Positions 34,701-46,996 of a stretch of 64,000 bases of DNA are shown here, in pieces (positions within the stretch are counted from its first letter, which is position 1; every line of letters begins with the position of its first letter). Both the position numbers and the translations under genes were made by a program. The stretch is from Pseudocercospora fijiensis CIRAD86 (taxonomy: Eukaryota; Ascomycota; Dothideomycetes; Mycosphaerellales; Mycosphaerellaceae): NCBI RefSeq assembly GCF_000340215.1, contig NW_006921539.1, positions 3,187,624 to 3,251,623 of the forward strand, in the 5' to 3' direction. The notes beneath the pieces are model-generated. The model saw nothing but the letters and a program-made list of their open reading frames with translations. It had not been told where the DNA came from and did no database searches.

Positions 34701-36250
34701 TTCTTTTTTCGAAGGTTGGCCTATAGGGGTAGCGTTAGCTACTAAGAGGTGCTTTCGGTACTTAGCGGTAGTATAGTCGATTCGGGCCTAGTCCTTAGGT
34801 TTGTCGTATTAGCCTAGTAGATAGCTAGTGCTATTATAGTTAAAGCACTTTAATCCGGTTAGGGGATTGCTATAGCCGCTATTACTGCTATTGTTAGTTA
34901 AGCGATTAGTATTATAGGGATACGAGCCCCTTCTACGGCCTCTATTACGGCCTCCTCTATATAGCCGACGGCTACGGCCTCTTCTACGGTCGTTGTTACT
35001 ATTCCTACTATTGTTAGCACTATTGTTTTAGTAGGAACCTTAGTTTCCTCCGCGGCTACGGTTGCTACGGTTAGTACTAGCTAGTCGGATCCTCGATTCT
35101 AGTCGTTACTAAAGTTAGACAGCTCGTTTAGCTGTTTCTACTTCGACTATAAATTGAATACGCGTTAGATTAGCCTATTCGAATATACGGCGGCGGTCCA
35201 ATTCGAGGATAAGCTCCTACCTAAGTTTTAGGCGTATCTTAGAGATCTATATAGAATTAGTCTTAGCCGGAAGGTCGTCCTCGAGGGTCTTTAAATAGGC
35301 CTTAAATAAGCGAGCCGATTAATTAGTCTTTTACTTAGCTCGAAGGTACTAGTCCTAAGCGTATTGTTGCCTTAGTATAGGGTTTCTAAGGGTGTCTAGT
35401 ATAATAGTTTTGTAGGTTTGCTACTAAACAGCGGTCTAATTAGTAAGGGAGTTAAAGTGGTTATCCTAGGTACGCTTTAGGTCTCTATTAATATATTGTA
35501 TAGCATAGACGACTAACGAATAGTCGTCTAGCAGGGCCCTTAGTGCGTTCTACTAGTTTAATTTATAATCGCGTATATAATTATTATACTGCTTGCGGCT
35601 AGAGCTATTAAACACGGTATAGTCTTTAAGCTTAGCATCCTTCTTTTAAATAAGTAGCGAGGAAGGCCCTACTATTAGTTTAGAATTAGTTATTAGGGCC
35701 TCCTAAAGGCGGCGAAGCTCGAGGAGGTTATCCTTTAGCTACTATTCTTAACGTAGAGTAGCGAGCCTGTTTTAGGTAGCTTCTTAAAGTCTCGCTACTA
35801 GCTAGGGGCTAAAGGCTAGTTAGCTATATCGGCGGTTAACAATATTACTAAGAATATCGTCGATAGGTAATTCTAGATTATTACCTAGAACTATAGGTTC
35901 TTCGGTAGGCCTAGTAGTAGGCTCTTTAGTAGGTGCTTTAGTAGGCACTTTAGCGGGAACTATGCTACTAGCGTTGTTATTGCTAGCGCTGCTAGCGGCG
36001 CCGCGGTTATTGTTATTGTTGCTTCGTAATAAGCCGGCTATTATAATAAGGGGTAGTACTAATAATGTATTATAGCCCCTTATAGTACGGATGTAGCGGA
36101 ATTAGTAGGTATCGACTTAGTGCGATTAACTTAGTATAATAGGCCGTATAGAAGGCCTTGCTTAATAATTGGTACGGTTGTTTTAGTAGAATAGTACGTA
36201 TAGGTCCCGTTCTTCGGGCGTAATATAGTTAAATCGATAGTTTTCGTAGC
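34700..36250 (-). pseudogene. Nested chromovirus gag
   Basis: Mirror of 28690-29350 plus 36511-37250, uninterrupted here. It includes the Asn/Ser-rich N-terminus (about 36020-35940) and the CCHC zinc-knuckle region (about 34870-34800). Confidence 0.75.
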
Positions 36251-36316
36251 TATACCGCTAAAAGCTTAAAATAAGGACTATCTAGCTACTGCCCTTAAAG
36301 GGTAGATCGAATACTG

Positions 36317-36505
36317 TATAATAGGGGTTATATTAGTAGGTAGATAGGGTAGTAGTAGGTACGAGTAGTATTCGATAGAGATCTAGGAGGAGAGAGAGGA
36401 AGGTAGGCTAGTTAGCCTAACGCTAAGCGCCAAGCCCTGCCTAAGGCACTAAGACCCTAGCTTTACTCGAGCTAGTTATATACTAATTACGTATAGCCTC
36501 TAATA
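36317..36505 (-). repeat. 5' LTR of nested chromovirus
   Basis: 189 bp, the same as 29351-29539 apart from a few RIP-type changes. The inner side carries the primer-site region before gag. Confidence 0.95.
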
Positions 36506-36510
36506 GCTAT

Positions 36511-37250
36511 CTAGTAGCAAACCTATAAAACTATTATACTAGATACTCTTAGAAACCCTATACTAAGGCAACAATATACTTAGGACTAGTACCTTCGAGC
36601 TAAACAAAAGACTAATTAGTCGGCTCGCTTATTTAAAGCCTATTTAAAGACCCTCGAAGATAACCTTCCGGCTAAGACTAATTCTATATAGATCTCCGAG
36701 ATACGCCTAAAACTTAGATAGGAGCTTATCCTCGAATTAGACCGTCGCCGTGTATTTAAATAGGCTAATCTAATACGCATTTAATTTATAGTCGAAGTAG
36801 AAACAGCTAAACGAGCTATTTAACTCTAATAAAGACTAGAATCGAGGATCTAACTATCTAGTACTAACCGTAGCAGCCGTAGCTACGGAGGAAACTAAGG
36901 TTCCTACTAGAACAATAATACTAATAATAGGAATAGTAACAACGACCGTAGAAGAGGCCGTAGCTAGCGACTATATAGAGGAGGCCGCGATAGGGGCCGT
37001 AGAAGGGGCTCGTATTCCTATAATACTAACCTCTCGACTAACAATAGTAGTAATAATAGCTATAGCAATCCCCCGACCGGGTTAAAGTGCTTTAACTATA
37101 ATAGTACTAGCTATCTACTAGGCTAATACGACAAACCTAAGGATTAGGCCCGAATTAACCGTACTTCCGCTAAGTATAGGAAATACCTTTTAGCCGCTAA
37201 TACTACCCCTATCGGCTCTTTTAATTAGTCGAAAAAAGAATAAGCGCCGT
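36511..37250 (+). pseudogene. Outer chromovirus gag, C-terminal part with zinc knuckle
   Basis: Continues the gag frame broken at 29350. Contains RTSTFELNKRLISRLAY, an Arg/Gly/Asn-rich stretch (36850-37060) and, near 37085-37145, a mutated CCHC knuckle (KCFNYNSTSYLLG.YDKPK, with Cys and His turned to Tyr). Confidence 0.8.
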
Positions 37251-37254
37251 ACTA

Positions 37255-40200
37255 ACGGTTAGCCTTATGCGGCGTAAGACTATCGACGTTATACTAGCTA
37301 TTATACGTACCTGTCTTATATAGGATACGTATAGAACTAACTATAAGGCTAAGGTTATACCAGATCTAGGCAATTTAGTTAGCGCCCTTATTAACTACCG
37401 CCTAGCTAAGCAATTAGACCTTCGACAGCTAAAGAGAACTAATATGCTAACCCTTACTTAGTTTAATAACGCTCGGTACTTAACCTATAGGGCTTACTAT
37501 ATTCCTATAGTACTAAGAGACGACCTCGGCAACGAGCGCTTATTAGATTTTACTGCCTACGTAGTAGATATAGACAACCTTCTATCCGATATTGTTATTA
37601 GTAACCCTATCCTTAAGCAATACGCTATAACTATAGACTTAGGTCTCTAATAGTAGCGATTTAGAATCGCTAGGAAAGAAGACATTAAGTACATTAATAT
37701 TAGCGAGTACCCTAACGATATCTAGGTCCTGTTTATTAGCAACTTAATACCCGCCTTAGCGGACCCGACTGCTAACCTACTCGGTAGTAACGACGATAAA
37801 CCTGCGCTACCTAATAGCATAGACCTTAATTAGCTTGCTCGTATACTATAGCCTATTTAAGAAACCTATATTAATATATTCAAATACTACCTAGTATCGA
37901 CATTGCCTGTATTTAAAGAGACAGATTATAAGTTTAATATTATAGAGGGCAAAGAGGTCCCCTTTAGGCCCCTCTATAACCTTAGTAAACGAGAGCTTGC
38001 TATATTGCGTAAATATCTAGATAAGAACCTAGCTAATAGTCGAATTTAGTATAGCAATAGCCCTACTAGTACTCTAATCCTTTTCGTCCTAAAGAAGGAT
38101 AGTAGCCTACGCCTGTATATTAATTACCGTAGGCTTAACGCTGTTACTATTAAGGACCGCTATCTACTTCCGCTTATTAATAAGACCCTCGATCGCCTTT
38201 CTAGCGCCTGCTTCTATACTATATTAGACATTAAGGATGCGTACTATCGTATCTGTATTCGTAAGGGCGACGAATAGAAAATAGCCTTCTATACTCGCTA
38301 TAGTTATTTCGAGTATTTAGTTATACTATTCGGCCTAGCTAATATCCCTACTATATTCTAGTCTTATATTAATCGGGCCCTTTTAGGCCTATTAGACTAC
38401 CTCTATATAGTTTACCTAGATAACATTCTAGTTTATATATACTTACCTAACATTGCGGAGTACTAGGCTCTAGTCTGTAAGGTGCTTAACCGCCTACGGG
38501 CCTATAGCTTATATTACAAGCCTTCTAAATATACCTTTACTACTAAGGAGGTATCCTTCCTTAGCTTCCTCGTATTAACTAATAGCGTTAAGGCCGACCC
38601 TAACCGTATTCGGACTATTACTAAATAGCCTATTCCTACGTTAATTAAGGAGCTATAGTCGTTCCTAGGTTTTACTTACTTTTATCGTCGCTTTATTAAG
38701 GGCTATTCGAGGCATGTAATGCCGCTAACTAAGCTTACTAAGACTAAGGCCAACCCTTACAAGGAGTTTAAATAGACTAATAGAATATAAGCCGCTTTTA
38801 ACGGTCTAAAGCAACGCTTTACTAAAGTCCCTCTATTATACTATTTTATACTAAGTAAACAGATCCGAATTGAGACTAACGCTTTATAGTTCGCTATATT
38901 AGCTATTATATTACAATAGGCTAATAATACCTATTAGTACCCGATTGCCTTCTTTTTACGAAAGATAATCGATATAGAGCGTCGTTACGAGACCTATAAG
39001 TAAGAGCTCTTAGCAATCGTAGAAGCCTTTAAGTATTAGCGCTACTGTCTCGATAGTACTTAGTACCCTATTTAGGTCTATACAGACTATAACAACCTAC
39101 GTAGCATTACTAAGGTTATAAGGGTTATAGGTCGATAGGCTAGATAGGCCGTCTACCTCGCCGGGTTCGATTTTAATATATTATACCGGCTAGGCGTAAG
39201 TAACTCTACTAATAGCCTATCGAGGCGACCTAATTACGATAGCGAGACTTAGTACATTAATTTACTGTTTCTAACCCTATAGTATAAGATTGCTATAGCC
39301 CGTATTATTAATAAGCAAGCGTAGAATAAGCGGACTTCCGGACCCCGCGGCGGTAACAAATACTATAGTAGAGTTGTCGTTCTTCTAGTATGCGTTAGAA
39401 AGGACGTAGATCGCTCGAGCTATAATAACTCGATTAAAGACATTGCTATCTATAGTAATAGCCTATATAGCGATAGCACTATAGAAGAGGTTATAGTAGT
39501 TCCGGCTACTAGTACTATTAGATATATATAATACGTACCTCGTTTAATAGCAAGGATGCTATTAAATAACCTTATAAATAGGGATAGTTAATCGTTTATA
39601 GATAAGCTATTGCGTACTTAGTAGAGGGACGCCTTTGCTATTAAACGCATTAATAAGCTTATAAGTAGGCGAAGGACTTAATCTAGTAAGAGTAATAATT
39701 AGTCGATCGACGACAGAGGTTACTTAAAGTTTAAGGGTAGATACTATATCCCCGCTAAACAATCGATTAGACAAGAGCTTTTAAAGCGATACTATAATAG
39801 TAAGCTTCCTAGTTACTATAGTATAGAAAGGTCGCACGAGCTACTATTGCGTATATACTACTAGCTAAATAGTAAGCAGTATATAAAAGAATATATACAG
39901 ACCTATATAGTATACTAGCGTATTAAAGTACTAAAGTACTTGCTATTTAGCGAGTTGTCTTTACTTCCTGTTCCTAGGAAGCTATTCGTAGAACTTATAA
40001 TAGATTTTATTATAGGCCTTCCTCCTACTAAGCGTAGGGGTAGTAAGGATATATATAATGCTATCCTTATTATAGTAGATTGATTTACTAAAGGCGCTCG
40101 ATATATCCCGGCGCGGAAGGATTAGACTACTATTAATATAGCAGAAGCGCTATAGAATAATATCTTCTATACCTATTAGGGAACCCCTAAGGGGATAGTA

Positions 40201-41150
40201 TCTAATCGTAGATCGATACTAATATCGCACTATTAGAGCGAAATATGCCTATAGCTAAGACTAAAGCATCGGCTATTAATAGCCTTCTATCTATAGACTA
40301 ACGGACAAATAGAGAGGCAGAATGCTACCTTATAGTAGTACCTGCGTAGCTATATTAATAAGAACCCTAAAGACTAGGTTAACCTCCTATAGCCTACAGA
40401 ATTCGTATATAATAATAGTATATACTTGTTAACTAAGGTTTTACTATATATAGCTATAATAGGCTAAAACGCTGCTTTACTATAAAACCTACTAACGCTC
40501 GAGGCTAAGCGTAAGGAAAGGGAAGCGCGTTAAGTACTAGAAATACTAGCAGTAATAGAACGTGTCTAGAAGATGCGAGAAATCTACGCTAAGATAGCTA
40601 AGAAGCTAACAAAGGCTTAAGAGTACTAAAAGACCTACTACGATAAGCGCTATATACTAATAACTTTTAAACAAGGCGATATAGTTATACTTAGTACGAA
40701 GAACCTCCGCATCCGCAAACACCTATTACCTAATAGCAAAACAAGGCCTAAGCTCGTACCGAGGTATATTAGCCTATTCCGTATTCGAGAAGTTAAGGGC
40801 TCCTCCGTATAGGCCTATTAGTTATAGCTTCCTCCTTATTATACTATCTATAATACATTCTACGTATCCCTCCTTAAACTATACTACTAGCGCGAAGGCG
40901 ATAAAGCGCCTACTAAGTTAGAAGAAGTCTTAGCCGATAGTAAAGAGCTATAGTCTATAGAGCGTATACTAAAGTATCGGACTAGGTAAGGTAAGAAGGA
41001 GTACTTATTAAGATAGTAAGGCTATTTACCCGAGTAAGACTCGTAGGAAGCTAAAGCCGCTTTTAAGGATATAGCTAAGTTGCTAGATAAGTATTAGACT
41101 AGTATAAAGAACAAGAAGAAGGCTAAGGGCCTATAATGTCGCTAGAAGAG
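37255..41150 (+). pseudogene. Outer chromovirus pol: PR, RT, RNase H, integrase, chromodomain
   Basis: One long frame broken by RIP stops. Protease-like region 37260-37700. RT: LFVLKKDSSLRLYINYRRLN, TILDIKDAYYRI (first Asp), and VYLDNILVY for the YLDD box (38405-38435, second Asp lost). RNase H: RIETNAL and VYTDYNNL (39080-39110). Integrase: HELLLRIYY zinc region, ELIIDFIIGLPPTKR, second Asp region rearranged (IVSNRRSI), and TNG.IERQNATL. A C-terminal chromodomain occupies about 40917-41095: EEVLADSKEL..IERILKYRTR, GKKEYLLR..GYLPE and AKLLDKY. Confidence 0.9.
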
Positions 41151-42378
41151 AACTAGGATTAATGCTACTACCGGGGCGCTATTAGCTAACTAATTAGAAG
41201 CTAGCAATTGTTAATAAAAGACAATAAGACTATACTATAATAGTAAACGCGCACCGGTTATTAACAAGCGTCGACTAATCGCCTACTCTTTTAAGAAATC
41301 TACCTCTTTACCGGCGTACCCTATAGGGCCCTCCTTTTAATATTTAGGTCCCCTTTTATTCCTTTATTCTATCGAAGCCTCGAGGCCTAGGCGATTGGCG
41401 AGGATGGCGTACGCGCGCGGATAGTAATAATAGTAATAATAATAGCGTCGCGCTACGAGCTAGCGATAGTTAGAAGGCGGCGTACGGCTATATTAGTAAT
41501 AGTATTACAGAGTGTATTACTAGTTAAAGAAGGAAATTAGGAGCAAGGTAAGGTTAGCGCTAAGACGGCTAGCGCCGCTATTACTAACATTACCTGCTAT
41601 TATTACTACGCTTATAGACACAACCTTACCTATACTACGAGCCTAAAGTACTATACTAACTAAGTTAAAAGATTAAACCTGTTAAGGGTTTAATTAAAAC
41701 TTTAACTAAGTTAAAAGATTAAGGCTTAAAAGATTAAGTAGACTAACTAAGGGCAAAAATATAGAGCTAAGCTAGCTAGGGTCGATCTTGCGGATAATAG
41801 GTTACTTCTCGATCTTTCCGATCCTTTAAGCGAGGCGAACCTTAACTATTATACTTATAATAGCCTTTACCTATAGAAACTAGACGAACTGTGTTTTTAA
41901 AAAGATAAGATTAATTAATAATTAAAGGCTACTAAACCTAACTAATTAGGGCTAGCGAAACTACGAACAATAATAGCCCTCGTAATAATAAGAACAATCC
42001 CTCGGAAGCGGACATTTCTAGGTCTTTTAGAGTAGACGCAAAGAACTCGGATAATATTACTTAGAACGGAGGCAGTACTACAATACCTCGTACGCCTACC
42101 TATTATAGTAGGGAAGACGCGCTCGTATTATAATTAGTCGATAGTCCTTAATTCTTATAGATATATATTACTTTATTGTATATAAGGATAGCGTAGGTAG
42201 AGTTAAGCAGTATATTACGCTTAGAAGGTAAGGTTTAATATAGTTATATAATTAGGTAGTTAAGTGTTTAATTTAGCGCGGCTAAGTAGCTTATTAGATT
42301 TACTAAGTTAGTAGTAATAGAGGTTAGGATTAGAATATAGAAAGGCTACGGGGGCGCGGCCTTTAGAAGGGAAGCGTA
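41150..42378. other. Gene-free 3' region of outer chromovirus
   Basis: Between pol and the 3' LTR I see no coding frame. It holds trinucleotide AAT/TAG runs near 41420-41450 and a pyrimidine/purine asymmetry near the LTR. Confidence 0.6.
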
Positions 42379-42575
42379 TATTAGGGCTAAAGGGGCTATA
42401 CGTGATTAGTATATAACTAGGCCGAGTAAAGCTAGGGTCTCGATGCCTTAGGCAGGGCTTAGCGCTTAGCATTAGGCTAACTCTCCTACCTTCCTCCCTC
42501 TCCTCTTAGATCCTTATCGAATACTACTTATACCTACTACTACCCTATCTACCTACTAATATAACCTATATTACA
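42379..42575 (+). repeat. 3' LTR of outer chromovirus
   Basis: 197 bp matching 28285-28481. Ends cctatattaca, followed by the duplication atagc. Confidence 0.95.
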
Positions 42576-42612
42576 ATAGCTATATTAACTAGTATATTAT
42601 AGGCCTTTTCTA

Positions 42613-43579
42613 CGTTATAAAAACATTTTTCCTAATCGCGACAATCTTGTTAATAGCCTAACAGATCGCTTAGGATTGCTTAGGATTCTTAGGATTCTTA
42701 GGATCCTTAGGATTATAGGTTAAAGATCCTATCGATTCTAAGTAATCGCGAGCGATCCCTAGAACGGGCCGTCCTAAAATTCGAGGAAGTGTAGGGCCTA
42801 GGAATACCTAAAATTCCTAGGAACGCAAAGGATACGGGATCTAGAGCCCGACTATTAGAGCCTAACTACTATTACTATACTACTACTACGAGGTATTTTG
42901 GGGCATTATGTGCTAGTATATATAATATATAGCGGTTTTATAGGTTATTTTTATAAATAAATTTTTTCGTTAGGGTTTCGCTAAATGTAGCCGAGATTAC
43001 GACAAGGCTTTTTTCAAAAGCCGACGCTTAATAAGCAGAACTTCATAAAAAAGTATACTCGAGATTCCTTTCTAGATTCTAAGATAACTGCTAGGTATTA
43101 AGACTTAAAAGTATATAATAGTCTTATTAGTAAGACGAGCTTTAAGTTCTATACTTTATATTTCTTAAAATAGTAAATTGTAACTTAGAAAAAGCTAAAA
43201 TACTATATTACTTATTTCTTTTTCCTAGCTTTAGTTTCTTAGGAAATCTAGAAATTTTTTATTTTTTTACAATAATATACTAAAAATAGAGTGCTTTTCT
43301 ACTATATTACTAAGCCGTAAACCTACTTCAAAAAAAACATACTAGAAGTAGAATTTCTAGAAAAGCGATTTTCTTCTCTTTATATCTTTTTATCTAGAAG
43401 GTTTACGGCTTAGTAATATAAGACAAAAATATTCTATTTTTAGTATAGTATAACATACTAATTTTATTATTAGGTCGATTGATCCTATCGCTAGGATCGC
43501 TTAGGATCGCTATTTAGGATTACTCGCGATTAATAGGATCGATAGGATTATTATAATCGGGAAAAATGTTTTCGTAACG
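42613..43579. mobile_element. 967-bp TA-flanked element with terminal inverted repeats, no gene
   Basis: The left end cgttataaaaacatttttcc and the right end (reverse complement cgttacgaaaacatttttcc) are inverted repeats between TA dinucleotides (42611-42612, 43580-43581), the signature of Tc1/mariner/pogo transposition. Subterminal TAGGAT/ATCGCTTAGGA words recur at both ends. A second, internal inverted repeat (actaagccgtaaacc at 43309-43325, mirrored at 43399-43418) could fold into a stem. Less RIP-altered than its neighbours. No frame of note: a non-autonomous element. Confidence 0.85.
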
Positions 43580-43639
43580 TACTTGCTTTTTAGATAACGA
43601 GCAAAATAGATCAAACAATAGTAATATAGGATTGATACC

Positions 43640-45350
43640 CTATAGGGCTAGTTTTAGATAAGACCGTCGGAAGTCCTTATAAGCTTATATAGTACTATAA
43701 GATACCTTAATCGTACGAGGGCTAGTCGTAGTATTAAGGAGCTATTACGGTAATTCGGAGGTCGGCGTTCGCTAAGGCAGTAGAGATAGTAACGATAGCA
43801 TACCCTAAGCGATTAAGTTTTCGAGATCCCTAAGGTAGTAGCGACTATTAGCGTAAGGCTAGCCTTCTAGATCGATAATAGTAGGCTCTATAGAACGTTA
43901 TTTCTTAACCGATACGATATACTCCTAGTAAGCTACCTCTGCTATTACTAGCGATTTATTATACCGGGCTTCTTTGTATACTAATTCGTCCTTAACTACT
44001 TACTAGTTATAATTATAGTATTAGTTAGTAGCCCTATACTAATCTCGAATATACTTATAAGGGACCTCCCTATTAATTAGGAATATACCTATCCTCCGGA
44101 ATACCGACTTTATATTATATTAAGTAAATGTCCTAGCCCGAATAGCTAAGAGTGCCTTAATAAACTTAGATATTCCGAGTTTACTAATACTACGGTATAT
44201 AGCCTCTAATACCGCTTGCCTATATCTTAGCTTATATACCTAGAATAGGGCAATATCTAAAGGCTATATAAAGTATAAAGTATATAGTTATATGCCCTAT
44301 AATTAAATCTTATACCGCTTTATAAAGGCTATAAACTCCTTAAAGTAGTAGGAGCCGTAATTGTCGTATAGAAGCACCCTCTATTTTTCTAGATCCTTAG
44401 GTCTTATCTTCCCCTCGAACTAGTAGATATAGTATATTATAGTATCGTCGGTTATATATCTAGACTTATTAATAGTAATTAAGAAGTTGTCTTTACCTAA
44501 GAACGAAGGTATCTTAGTTAGTAGGTAACGTTATTCTTGCCTTAGGTAGTAGACTCGGACTCGGAAGTAGTAATAGTAGGGCTATAGTAGTAGTAATAGA
44601 CTTACCTTTCTTTAGTACCTATCGTTCTTATACTATTATACCTTTAATAATTAACTAATAATCTACTATCTTACCGAAGGCATTAACGGTATCTACGATA
44701 GTTATATACGTACGGTTGCTATTATAGTCGGTCTAGGCGCGCCGCTTCGTACCTATTATAACGATATACTCGTTACTATCTATTCTAGCTCGGAAACTAG
44801 TCTTATAGAAATTCTATATATTCCGCGGCCTTATACCTAGTCGCGAGATTATCGCCTTAAAGCGGCTAAACTAGCTCCTTATCGTAGAAGGATTATAGGC
44901 CTCCTTCCGCTATACCTTAATCGGCTTAGACTTAACTTTACTAAGTCTATAGCGCTTAAGAAAGCGGTTAGCCTAGTCTATACTAAATAGCGGTATTATA
45001 TCCTTTAACGTCCCCTCTAGTAATAGGCTTACTAGTATCTCTATCGCTATAATAACGATTAGCGCTACTAGTAAGAATATATCTATTACGTCTCTCTTTC
45101 GATAAGAATCCGCTAGCGCTATCTCCTAAGACTCGCCTAGTTTAGTATTAGTTAATAGACGATTAAATAGCGATCTACGGCCTCTTAACTGCTAGTAGAT
45201 ACGAGAATATAGGCTAGTTGCCTTCTTACTCTTATAGAGCGCTTAAATACTAACCTTCTTATCTAATTTAGCCTCTAGCTTATAATACTTCGAAATAACG
45301 CGTTCTACTACTCTCTATATTCTCTCTATTTCGGTTAACCGCTTAGCCTA
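43640..45350 (-). pseudogene. Pogo/Fot-like transposase (CENP-B HTH and DDE_1), RIP-inactivated
   Basis: Minus-strand frame. A CENP-B-like DNA-binding region near 45270-44900 (SLYSRIYQQLRGRRSLFNRL, NRFLKRY) is followed by RPRNIYNFYKTSF (from NIYNFDETGF, first Asp region, about 44820). Then come RTYITIVDTVNAFGK and LLYDNYGSYYFKEFIAFIKR (second Asp, about 44350). The C-terminal part reads PLDIALF.VYKLRYR.AV and ends with RTFT.YNIKSVFRRIG. All are hallmarks of pogo/Fot1 transposases, which move by TA-target cut and paste. Its own terminal repeats were not identified. It may be the source of activity for the neighbouring TA-flanked element, although the ends cannot be compared here. Confidence 0.85.
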
Positions 45351-45355
45351 TACTC

Positions 45356-45423
45356 TTTTTACCTTTTTACCCTTTTTACCCTTTTTACCCTTTTTACCCT
45401 TTTTACCCTTTTTACCCTTTTTA
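45356..45423. repeat. 9-bp microsatellite (ACCCTTTTT)n
   Basis: Seven near-perfect units of accctttttt/accttttt just upstream of the transposase relic's N-terminal end. Confidence 0.9.
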
Positions 45424-45589
45424 CGCCCTATACTAAGTTTTATATACGATCCGTATAGTAGAATATAAGGAATACGAGGAATATACGCTTTAGAATAAGG
45501 TAGACGCGCCTACTAGGGATTATATAAGAAGTAGCGATAGTAAGGTCCTATAGCTACTATATACTCGGATAAACTAGCTAGTGTAGTAT

Positions 45590-45986
45590 TTGGACTCGTG
45601 GTTTAGTACTGCACCTGCCTGGATATCTGTGTGGGACTAGAATATACCATTTAACGAGTTTTGCGTGTGGCCTACTGAGAAAATGCGATTTTACGTATAG
45701 CTGGAAACCCCGCGAACAGCGGGGAGGAGTGTCTGACGGAACCCTGGATAATCAGACAACACCTTCGCATCCTCGTCGCAAGCTCCGGCCTATGCCTGTT
45801 CACTTCGCTTCGCTCGGATTAGAAGACGAGATGCTACAAGATGTATCTACTGTGGACTTATGCAGCATCGCTGAGATACTAAATCATCTCCGCGTTGCGT
45901 CGAAGGAGGCCGCAAACTTGCGCGCCAAGACGGCCTCGATTCTTCTTTCAAAGGTAGCCATAGAATCCTGTTGCACTGCATGGCCG
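45590..45986. other. Transition from RIP-mutated repeat to normal DNA; 3' flank of the reductase gene
   Basis: CpA and TpG return abruptly from about 45595. A small hairpin (ccccgcgaacagcgggg, 45708-45724) lies in this flank. The open plus-strand stretch at 45729-46160 is antisense to the reductase gene and shows no family resemblance. Confidence 0.5.
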
Positions 45987-46996
45987 CTAGAGGACACCGC
46001 TCTGAAAGCCCAATGTCGGCTTGGCGATCGCTGCTTGGACGACCATCTCGAGTGTGTCCGTCTTCGCAAGGCCAATGGTCTCGTTATCGATCTTGGGATA
46101 CAGAGTAGCGCCTTCGGTCCAGATTCTTCGCAGTGTGTACAGAGCTGCCAAAGGGTTTGACTGCGTCCAAGCGTCATCTTCCAACATCTTCAGCTCGGCA
46201 AGAGTGGTGCAGTCAACACTCCATTTGGCATTCATCTGCCTTTCAAATTCACGCAAGATGGCTTGCGGAGTAGTGACGAACGAATGAACGATGATCGCCT
46301 TGCCATCGCACGCTTCTGGATGCCGGAGCACCGCAAGCAGTGCTCTGCCGCAGTCGGCCATTGTTGTTAAAGCAATATTCCCATCGCCGTCTCCGAGCAA
46401 TACGGCATGCCTGCTATGGACGTCAAAGGTACCGAGTTGTGGCTCACGAGGCATCGACCCTACGTAGAGATCTGCGAATGGACCAGTAACGACATAGGTG
46501 TAGGTCAGGCGGCGAACAGCTTCCGACTCCAAGAAGGCGCGAACTTTCAGCTTTGCTTGGTGAGGCTTCTCGTTTGCCGACGAGGCATTGAAAGCGATGT
46601 CGGTTCCGAACTCAGATGGAATGAATCGCACGATGCTTGGAGACTGCTCTGCAAGCAAGATCAGGTCACATTGCTTCTCGATTGCTGTCCGGCCCAATGC
46701 CGAGACCACAGTGTCGAAGCCTGTGTCTGTCAGCATATATGTCTTTCAATGAGAAGCTTGGACGTACCTTCGTATGCTTTCAGCACATCATAATTAGTAT
46801 AGTTACCAACAAGGATTTCAGCTCCACGGGACTTGAACGAGTCGATCAAGTCGGCTTTCTTCGCGCATGTTTCTTGGGTGGTGAACAACCCAATACGCTC
46901 GAACTGCTCTGTCGCTGCAAGCAATGTATTGAGAAGCGTCTTCCCAACAACACCCGTGCCACCCAGAACGAGGACTTTCTTGCTTGCAGGTGCCAT
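45987..46996 (-). CDS. NmrA-like / isoflavone reductase-like NAD(P)-binding protein
   Basis: Two exons, 46996-46768 and 46720-45987, with a 47-nt intron (46721-46767; gtacgt..gctgac..cacag). They join at Tyr-Glu-Gly-Phe-Asp to give 320 aa, the usual length of the family. Start ATG at 46994-46996 is followed directly by the Rossmann strand VLVLGGTGVVG (glycine motif, residues 12-18). Further family marks: DTVVSALGR (79-87), FIPSEFGTD (109-117) and ANEKPHQAKLKVR (125-137), holding the conserved Lys. The family comprises cytosolic NAD(P)H-dependent reductases of phenolic compounds (isoflavone and phenylcoumaran-benzylic-ether reductases) and redox-sensing NmrA relatives. The aromatic-pathway neighbour on the other strand favours an enzyme. 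Codon use is normal and there is no RIP damage. Confidence 0.92.

Larger units (their letters stand above)
29351..36505 (-). mobile_element. Ty3/gypsy chromovirus, minus strand, nested copy (7155 bp)
   Basis: LTRs at 29351-29539 and 36317-36505 (189 bp each) are the same family as the outer element, in reverse. The flanking gctat (29346-29350 and 36506-36510) is a perfect 5-bp target duplication, and the outer gag frame joins across it. This copy therefore jumped into its own relative. The LTRs lack an 8-bp stretch (ggctaaag region) present in the outer pair, so the two belong to slightly different subfamilies. Confidence 0.95.
28285..42575 (+). mobile_element. Ty3/gypsy chromovirus, plus strand, interrupted by a sister copy
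   Basis: Two 197-bp LTRs (28285-28481, 42379-42575) bound the element, and an exact 5-bp duplication atagc flanks it (28280-28284, 42576-42580). Inside, gag is split at 29350/36506 by an inverted copy of the same family. Without that insertion the element is about 7.1 kb: gag with a zinc knuckle, then pol, then about 1.2 kb without a gene. All reading frames carry RIP stops. Confidence 0.95.

Noticed and set aside
45729..46160. 143-codon plus-strand frame in the gene island
   Set aside because: Mostly antisense to the end of the reductase gene; no recognisable domain.
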